DNA from: Cellulomonas sp. 73-145
GTDB taxonomy: Bacteria > Actinomycetota > Actinomycetes > Actinomycetales > Cellulomonadaceae
Length of the DNA stretch: 64,000 bases
Reading direction: 5' to 3'
NCBI GenBank assembly: GCA_001898185.1
Contig: MKTI01000002.1
Span: forward strand, 1-64,000
Under the pieces are notes generated by a model. It saw nothing but the letters and a program-made list of their open reading frames with translations, ran no database searches and was not told the DNA's origin. Below, piece after piece: positions 58,755 through 64,000 of the stretch (positions are counted from its first letter, which is position 1; each line of letters opens with the position of its first letter). The translations under genes and the position numbers were made by a program.

Positions 58755-60611
58755 GTGCGATCACGTGGTGAGAACCTGCGTCAAGAGAGCGCTCCCAGGC
58801 GCCGAGTCGCAGTCGTGGGGGTGACGTTCCTCGGTCTGGCGCTGAGCACCGGACTGGCCGCGGCGCCGGCAGTCGCGGCCGACCCGCACCAGGGCGGCAG
58901 CGCGACAGACCTCGGGGCGAACGTCGTCGTCTTCACGCCGTCGATGTCGACGGCGGACATCCGGGCCCGCGTGGACGCGATCTACGCCCAGCAGTCCGAC
59001 AGCGAGATGGGCACCGGCCGGTACGCCCTGCTGTTCGAGCCCGGCACCTACGGCTCGGCGACCGACCCGCTGGACATCCCGGTCGGCTACTACACCGAGG
59101 TGGCCGGCCTGGGCCAGGACCCGTCGGCCGTCACCATCAACGGCGGCGTCACCGCCATCGGCAAGAACGGCAGCGGCTCGCTGGACATCTTCTGGCGGTC
59201 CGTCTCCAACCTGACCATCCACGTGGTGCCCACCTCCGACGGCTGCCACACCGGCAACGAGATGTGGGCCGTCTCGCAGGCCGCACCCATGCGGCGCGTC
59301 GACGTGAAGGACTTCACCACCTTCATGCCGTACTGCGAGAGCCCCAACTACGCGTCCGGCGGCTTCGTCGCCGACTCGTTCCTGGAGGGCGGCGCGCTCA
59401 ACGGCTCCCAGCAGCAGTTCTACGTGCGCAACACCAACCTGGGCGGCGGCTGGACCAACTACGTGTGGAACCAGGTGTTCTCCGGTGACGTCAACGCCCC
59501 CGCGCAGGACTTCGGCAACGGCGCCGCGTACACCACGCTGACGCAGACGCCGGTGAGCAAGGAGAAGCCGTACGTCTACACCGACACCGCGGGCAGCTGG
59601 AACGTCTTCGTGCCGTCCGTGCAGCACGACTCCGTCGGCACGACGTGGGCCAACGGGCACACGCCGGGGACGTCGATCCCGCTGTCGAAGTTCTTCGTCG
59701 CGACCCCGTCGGACTCCGTCGCCACCATCAACGCCGCCCTCGCCCGGGGCCTGAACCTGCTGCTGACGCCCGGCGTCTACGACGTCGCCTCCCCCATCAA
59801 GGTGAAGCGGCCCGACACCGTGGTGCTCGGCCTGGGCATGGCGACGCTGACCGCCACCAACGGCAACACCGTGCTGACCACCGGCGACGTGCCCGGCATC
59901 GACATCGCGGGGATCACCGTGGACGCCGGCCCGGTCAGCTCGCCGGTGCTGGTGCAGATCGGCTCGAAGAACGGCAACAACGGCCGCCCGCACGACGGGG
60001 CGTCCAACCCCGTCGCCCTGCAGGACGTCTTCTTCCGCATCGGCGGCCCGCACGTCGGCAAGGCTGACCTGGCGCTCGAGGTCAACACCGACCACGCGAT
60101 CCTCGACGACCTGTGGGTGTGGCGCGCCGACCACGGCGTGCCCGGCTCGGTGGGCTGGACCGTCAACACCTCGGACACCGGCCTGGTGGTGAATGGTGAC
60201 GACGTCACGGCGACCGGCCTGTTCGTCGAGCACTTCCAGAAGTACAACGTGATCTGGAACGGCAACGGCGGAAAGGTGCTCTTCTTCCAGAACGAGCTGC
60301 CCTACGACCCGCCGACGCAGGCCGACTACCAGCACGACGGCGTTCTGGGATATGCCGCGTTCAAGGTGGCCGACTCGGTTCGGACCTTCGAGGGCTACGG
60401 CATGGGCAGCTACATCTACACGAACGTGAACCCCGACATCCACGTGTCGCACGCGTTCGAGGTGCCCGTGAACGACGGCGTGCGGCTGCACGACCTGCTG
60501 ACCATCAACCTCAGCGGGCCGGGGACCATCGACCACGTGGTGAACGACACCGGCGGGCCGGTCAGCAACGCCAACAAGGACGTGGCCAGCCAGGTGGTCA
60601 GCTTCCCGTGA
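58755..60611 (+). CDS. Secreted beta-helix protein (pectate-lyase/GH55-like fold)
   Basis: A 618-residue exported protein. GTG at 58755 gives a classic signal peptide (basic RRR, then VAVVGVTFLGLALSTGLA, cleavage near AVAA-DP) and has GGAAAGG upstream. The mature part opens with NVVVFTPSMSTADIRARVDA, then repeats typical of right-handed beta-helices (YTEVAGLGQDPSAVTING, FWRSVSNLTIHVVP, IDIAGITVDAG, AILDDLWVWRADHG). Related proteins are often annotated adenylyl cyclase or coagulation factor 5/8; I regard those as misleading. A polysaccharide target is likely given the CebR-like boxes. The catalytic residues are not identified. Confidence 0.82.
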   Translation: MRSRGENLRQESAPRRRVAVVGVTFLGLALSTGLAAAPAVAADPHQGGSATDLGANVVVFTPSMSTADIRARVDAIYAQQSDSEMGTGRYALLFEPGTYGSATDPLDIPVGYYTEVAGLGQDPSAVTINGGVTAIGKNGSGSLDIFWRSVSNLTIHVVPTSDGCHTGNEMWAVSQAAPMRRVDVKDFTTFMPYCESPNYASGGFVADSFLEGGALNGSQQQFYVRNTNLGGGWTNYVWNQVFSGDVNAPAQDFGNGAAYTTLTQTPVSKEKPYVYTDTAGSWNVFVPSVQHDSVGTTWANGHTPGTSIPLSKFFVATPSDSVATINAALARGLNLLLTPGVYDVASPIKVKRPDTVVLGLGMATLTATNGNTVLTTGDVPGIDIAGITVDAGPVSSPVLVQIGSKNGNNGRPHDGASNPVALQDVFFRIGGPHVGKADLALEVNTDHAILDDLWVWRADHGVPGSVGWTVNTSDTGLVVNGDDVTATGLFVEHFQKYNVIWNGNGGKVLFFQNELPYDPPTQADYQHDGVLGYAAFKVADSVRTFEGYGMGSYIYTNVNPDIHVSHAFEVPVNDGVRLHDLLTINLSGPGTIDHVVNDTGGPVSNANKDVASQVVSFP

Positions 60612-60639
60612 GCCAGGTGATCGCTCGGTACTGATCGAT

Positions 60640-60677
60640 GCGGCGGCCTCCGGAGCAGACGTTCCGGAGGCCGCCGC
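60640..60677 (+). terminator. Strong terminator hairpin after the beta-helix gene
   Basis: GCGGCGGCCTCCGGA (60640-60654) pairs perfectly over 15 bases with TCCGGAGGCCGCCGC (60663-60677), with an 8-base loop, 28 bases after the stop. Confidence 0.8.
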
Positions 60678-60817
60678 CGTGTGCCACGAGGTCGAGCATC
60701 GCGACGGCCCCGACCAACCAACCTCGCGCTACGCACGGGGCGGACACCACCAACATCACAGGTGGAGAGACACAAACGGGCAACGCGACAAGGCAGCAAC
60801 CCACCCGGAGGAGCCAC

Positions 60818-61956
60818 CTAGAGGCGAAAGCCGTTCGGTTCAAACGCAATGGTCGTGTTCGAGATTTCCCCGAGTGCCGAGGCGAGGAGGTTCAGTGGTA
60901 CTTCACGCGTGAATGAGTCCATGAGCCACGCCTGGGCCCCTTGCGCACGGGATCAAGGGCTGAAGGCTTGTATCGAACGAGGGACGAGATGTAGAACATC
61001 GCCGCGTAACGAGCCAGGCCGAGCGGCATTGCGAAGGGCTTCGACTTCATAAGACTGTGCGAAAGCATGAGGTCGCAGTTGAATCCGATGGCATCGGAAG
61101 CGTGTGAAGCGAGGATGTCGCGGGCGAAATGGCTTGCCGAGTCAGCGTCCGGGCTGCGCTGGCCAGATGCGCTTGTTGTGAAGAAGGTCCTCTTGGACTG
61201 CAAGATCCGGAGTTCGGCTGTAGATACACGGGCGCTCAGAGCGAAGAGGCTCCACCAGTTATCGAGTCTGATGTCGTCAAAATGGCGATTCAGGAGTCGC
61301 TGGAGGGGCTCCCTCTGGTGCATCCCTCCTTCCGGAAGTGCGAGCAGAACCCAGGCCTCGTCCGGATTCTGGGCCACCACGTGATACGCAGGCGTTGTCC
61401 GCGGTCTCGTCAGGCCAAACTCGTCCATCTCCATCCCTATCTCGGGGATCTGTGATAGGAGGCTCATTACTGGAATGCGAGTCGCATCCGGAAGCCGGGA
61501 GCCCGTGCGCGCTTTCAAGAGCTCTTGAAATACCCCTGGCCTTACCGTTAGGTGGTCGCTTCGGACGGAATCCGTGCCACGCGGATCGTGCGTGAGTCCG
61601 TGGCGGATCTTAACCGGCATTGGCGCGGCTGATTGAGCCAGTATTTCTGCCTTCGCCAAGTTCAGAAAACAGTAGTAGTAGAGCAGTGCCGATGCGGATC
61701 CGCTGACTCGCTCGCCTGCGTCCCAATAGGCGCGCGCTTGTCGCACGAAGTTCCGGAACTCCCGGTAGCGTTCGTTCTTTTGTGCCAGGGTGCCGCGAAA
61801 TAGCCGTCGGCCCTTATCTGGCACATCGGCGTACTGCTGTAGAAGTAGCCAAAGTGATTTGGCGCCCGCGGGCTCGACGAACACTTGAGCCTGCGCGAAG
61901 GAGGGAGTGGCGAGAGTGTATGACCACTGGGGTATCGGGCGTGCGACGGCGACCAC
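60818..61956 (-). pseudogene. YaaC-like gene with a single-base frameshift near its 3' end
   Basis: The frame from GTG 61956 gives 354 residues with YaaC-like blocks (SALLYYYCFLNLAKAEIL, LSHSLMKSKPFAMPLGLARYAAMFYISSLVRYKPS). After DPVRKG it reads into unrelated sequence and stops at 60892. In the neighbouring frame the same DNA codes AQAWLMDSF and on to a stop at 60818-60820, a fitting C-terminus. The break is in the CCCC run at 60937-60940; one missing base would explain it. The gene is less GC-rich than its surroundings, suggesting transfer. It is either a recent pseudogene or a sequencing error. YaaC function is unknown. Confidence 0.7.
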
Positions 61957-62349
61957 ACGCAGAGGCTAGCCGCGGGGCGCCGCCGCAGGCGGCGCTCTTG
62001 ACTTGAAGTAGCAACACAACTCGGAACCAACCCAGGGGCTTCTGGTGGCAAGGGACGCAGCGCCCGGAGCCCGCGCAGCGGGCGAGGACGAACGGGTCCC
62101 GCGGCAGCCTGCGTGTCGCGGGACCCGCGCTGCGGCGTGTGGTAGGTGTTAGGCGATCGGGCAGACCACCCAAGGCCCATGAGATCGATTCGGTAGCCCT
62201 GCTTGGGGGGGCTGAGCAGCGCAGAAGGCCAGCGCCCAGAGAACGCTCGAAGGCAAAGACGACTGAGGCCCTCCGGTTCGTGACCGGATGCTGAGCCCCG
62301 TCTGTGCTGCTCGCTCAGAAAGGCGCTCGGCGGTCCCTGTTGGTGCCGC
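61957..62349. other. Non-coding stretch with three GC hairpins
   Basis: No convincing gene is seen. Perfect hairpins occur at 61977-61995 (8-base stem, GCA loop), 62069-62083 (6-base stem, GCA loop) and 62093-62127 (11-base stem CGGGTCCCGCG with its complement, 13-base loop). The rest is unremarkable, and base composition is more even than in the flanking genes. It could hold element ends or terminators. Confidence 0.5.
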
Positions 62350-62596
62350 TCGTGTGGAGCCCTCGTGCGCGATCGCCCTGGCGGACAGCATCGAGCAGGA
62401 CGATCGCCGCCTGACCGACCTGGCGGTGATGTTCGCCGACGGGCAGATCGGTCGAGCAGAGTGGATGGCCGCACCCGCGGCCCGGTTCGTCATGCGGGCA
62501 CGATTAGCAACTGGTCGGCAATCCGATCATGCTCAAGCCCGATATCGGCGACAGACGCATTCCGAGCTACACCTCTTAGGCCTTGACGTCCGCTAA
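62350..62596 (+). pseudogene. Remnant of a serine recombinase C-terminal region
   Basis: One frame codes ADSIEQDDRRLTDLAVMFAD followed by GQIGRAEWMAA, the pattern of large serine recombinases (ADxxxLxxLxxxYADGxISRAEWLAAR). A neighbouring frame then gives SPISATDAFRA, and the first frame gives GLDVR before a stop, both recalling the motif that follows in such proteins. The homology changes frame twice and lacks the catalytic domain, so this is debris of an integrase/resolvase gene. Confidence 0.55.
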
Positions 62597-62920
62597 TGCG
62601 CGGTCAATTCCGTTGTCGTGGGGGTCGCCCGGGTGAGTTGGGTCGCCGTGCCCAAGGACTGTGTGGATGTCCTCGTCGATGGCCGGGCCCCAGTTGTGGC
62701 GGGGTGGGGCCGAAGAGGAGGACCGACGGAGTGCCGAGGGCCGTCGCGAGGTGGGCTACGCCGGTGTCACCGCAAGTCAGCACGGCGGCGTGGGCGACGA
62801 CGTCGGCTAGGGCCGGGATGGTGAGCGTGCCCGCGCGGCTCTCGATGAGGTGACTCGCCGGTGCCGCAGCCCCCGTGAGTTGTGGGCGGGCCTGAGTCAC
62901 GACCCAGGTTGCGCCTGGCT
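62579..62920 (-). pseudogene. 3' fragment of a glycosyltransferase family 9 gene, frameshifted
   Basis: RAGTLTIPALADVVAHAAVL, then TCGDTGVAHLATALGTPSVLLFGPTPP (split by position near 62730-62850), is the nucleotide-sugar half of a heptosyltransferase-like GT9 enzyme. The frame is lost near 62690, after which the next frame gives WGPAIDEDIHTVLGHGDPTHPGDPHD and ends ALADVKA at a TAA (62579-62581). The N-terminal half is absent, replaced by the hldE fragment. Confidence 0.65.
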
Positions 62921-63226
62921 GCGGACGCGGGTCTTGGTGCAAGTCGCGCCCCGGTGCGGCAGGGCGAGCAGGTCCACCCGGCCGGTGAGCCCTGCGGTGA
63001 GCCGGTGACCGGCCTCGTCGACGGCCACCGGTGCCACCAGCGTGGCACGAGCACCGGAGCCGGCGCAGAGCAGCGCCGCGAGACCGGCACCGCCGGGGCT
63101 CTCCCGGGTACCCGTCACGTCGAGCACCGGCGCGGGTCCGTCCGGGGACAGGCGCTCCACCGTGCCGTCGACGTCGCGGTCCAGCATCACGTCGCCGACC
63201 ACCACCACGTGCGGGCGTCGCGCCAT
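62897..63226 (-). pseudogene. 5' fragment of an HldE/RfaE-type heptose kinase gene
   Basis: ATG 63226 begins MARRPHVVVVGDVMLDRDVDGTVERLSPDGPAPVLDV, the PfkB-type kinase start of HldE, followed by SPGGAGLAALLCA and GATCTKTRVRS. Homology stops at about residue 100 of an expected 300 or more. The DNA then joins, in another frame, the GT9 fragment near 62920. A deletion has fused the two. Confidence 0.7.
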
Positions 63227-63420
63227 GCCCTCATCCCGATCTGCCGGTTCGGGGCCGGTTCCGGCTCCAGCTCGGGCCGGTCGTCACGCAGGGCCAGCAC
63301 CGCGCCGAGGGCAGCGCAAAGGGCGTGCGCCGCGACGAGGTGCACCGCCTGGACCGCAGCCGTGGAGGGGGCGTCCACGCACAGCGCGTCGTCGGACGCG
63401 GAGGCCGGTGGGTGGAGCCG
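63187..63420 (-). pseudogene. 3' fragment of a GmhA-like phosphoheptose isomerase gene
   Basis: ASDDALCVDAPSTAAVQAVHLVAAHALCAALGAVLALRDD (63425 down to 63280, by position) is the C-terminal end of a SIS-domain sedoheptulose-7-phosphate isomerase. No upstream part or start is found. It overlaps the start of the hldE fragment, the usual gmhA-hldE arrangement, so an operon for ADP-heptose once stood here. Confidence 0.6.
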
Positions 63421-63553
63421 CGGCCCGTCACCACACCTTCACGTCGCCTGCTCGCGGCGATGACCAGGCACAAGGCCGTGCACTTCGAGGCGCCGCCACG
63501 CTGAGCGACCGCATGGGGTCGGAGGGGCCCGTGCGCACGGCTACCCTGCTCGG

Positions 63554-64000
63554 GTGGTGGGCACGGGTCAGGACTCCGGAGGGCTGCGGAGCCGCATCCT
63601 CGAGGCCACGCGACAGCTGCTGATCGAGGGCCGCGACCCCCGCGTCGTCAGCATCGCGCGTGTCTGCGCACGGGCGGCGTGCACGCCGCCGTCGCTGTAC
63701 CACTACTTCGCCACCAAAGACGAGCTGCTCAGCGAGGTCTGCGACGGCGTGATGCGCGAGTTCATGTCCGGGTTGCAGCTGCAGGTCCGCACCATCACCG
63801 ACCCGCTCGAGGAGCTCGCCGCCCGCGGCACCGCCTACCTGGAATGGGGGCTGGCCAACCCGGGCGAGTACCGCGTGCTGTTCGACCGCCCGAGCTGGGC
63901 GGTCGCCGGGGAGCAGCGGCAGTCGGACGCCAGCAACGGCCTCGCGGAGCTGGTCGACAACGTGGTGCGGTGCCGGCTCGCGGGCAAGCTGTCCACCGAC
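63554..64000 (+). CDS. TetR/AcrR-family regulator, 3' end cut by window edge
   Basis: At least 149 residues. N-terminal helix-turn-helix: RILEATRQLLIEGRDPRVVS, ARVCARAACTPPSLYHYFATKDELLSEV (by position near 18-62). A C-terminal ligand domain starts with LEELAARGTAYLEWGLANPGEYRVLFDRP, resembling the TetR_C WHG-type domain. GTG at 63554 or 63557; TACCCT about six bases upstream and no ribosome site suggest a leaderless transcript. The frame is open to the end. Confidence 0.85.
   Translation, partial: MVGTGQDSGGLRSRILEATRQLLIEGRDPRVVSIARVCARAACTPPSLYHYFATKDELLSEVCDGVMREFMSGLQLQVRTITDPLEELAARGTAYLEWGLANPGEYRVLFDRPSWAVAGEQRQSDASNGLAELVDNVVRCRLAGKLSTD

Noticed and set aside
58635..58755. ATG at 58635, 58713 or 58719 as start of the beta-helix protein
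   Set aside because: 58635 lies upstream of the predicted promoter and overlaps the operator; the others lack a ribosome site, while GTG 58755 has GGAAAGG and yields a clean signal peptide.
62288..62596. An intact 102-residue plus-strand gene
   Set aside because: The similarity to recombinases covers only part of the frame and then changes frame, so it is better read as a remnant.
63031..63623. Plus-strand frames opposite the hldE/gmhA fragments
   Set aside because: Arg/Pro/Ser-rich translations without motifs; the minus strand shows recognisable kinase and SIS-domain fragments.

Overview
The window is very GC-rich, coding-dense DNA. Genes are packed with many 4-base ATGA/GTGA overlaps, GTG starts are common, and several genes appear leaderless. 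Together with the gene content (narGHJI in a single operon, RskA-type anti-sigma factor, MoeB-rhodanese, F420-type LLM oxidoreductase, DUF2249, boxes resembling CebR sites) this points to an actinobacterium, probably close to Cellulomonas. The genus is an inference. I see no rRNA, tRNA or CRISPR array.

1-27.6 kb is a nitrate/nitrite respiration and molybdenum-cofactor island. A truncated chemoreceptor gene is followed by a ferredoxin-modABC operon (molybdate uptake), divergent from narK-narGHJI. Next comes a putative Fe-S regulator (SufR-like), then nirK with two polytopic membrane genes, one NnrS-like. A long MoCo set follows: moeB(R)-moeA-moaC-mobA-moaD on + and moaB-moaE-moaA on -. A second SufR-like regulator, a cytochrome P450 and a DUF2249 protein close the island. 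The genes would import nitrate and molybdate, build the cofactor, reduce nitrate to nitrite (Nar) and nitrite to NO (NirK). No classical NO reductase is visible; the P450 and the NnrS-like and DUF2249 proteins are the candidates for NO handling. A shared 12-base element (CCGTAGTAAGTT) precedes narK and moeB.

27.6-48.6 kb is mixed housekeeping, transport and regulation: DUF488, GltS-like transporter, leucyl aminopeptidase, SLC13/TrkA-C transporter, DUF1269, a large LuxR/MalT-type regulator, DUF1003, aldo/keto reductase, pirin, Gfo/Idh oxidoreductase, LLM oxidoreductase, GlxA-type AraC regulator, APC permease, GerMN lipoprotein and CoA-binding protein. An ECF sigma/anti-sigma pair lies divergent from a lipoprotein and a haem-protein-like membrane gene, followed by a DsrE-like protein.

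48.6-54.3 kb is one minus-strand operon: a 1064-residue fusion of a GltD-like flavoprotein with an [FeFe]-hydrogenase, then an ABC importer (binding lipoprotein, permease, ATPase). Upstream of it is a thioredoxin whose promoter spacer is filled by a perfect CsoR/CstR-type palindrome, then UGPase and methylglyoxal synthase.

57-60.7 kb holds two small proteins, a stress-type SDR and a secreted beta-helix protein behind a strong promoter with a CebR-like operator. 60.8-63.4 kb is a decayed, less GC-rich segment: a frameshifted YaaC-like gene, hairpins, a serine-recombinase remnant and fragments of a gmhA-hldE-GT9 heptose cluster. A TetR gene runs off the right edge.
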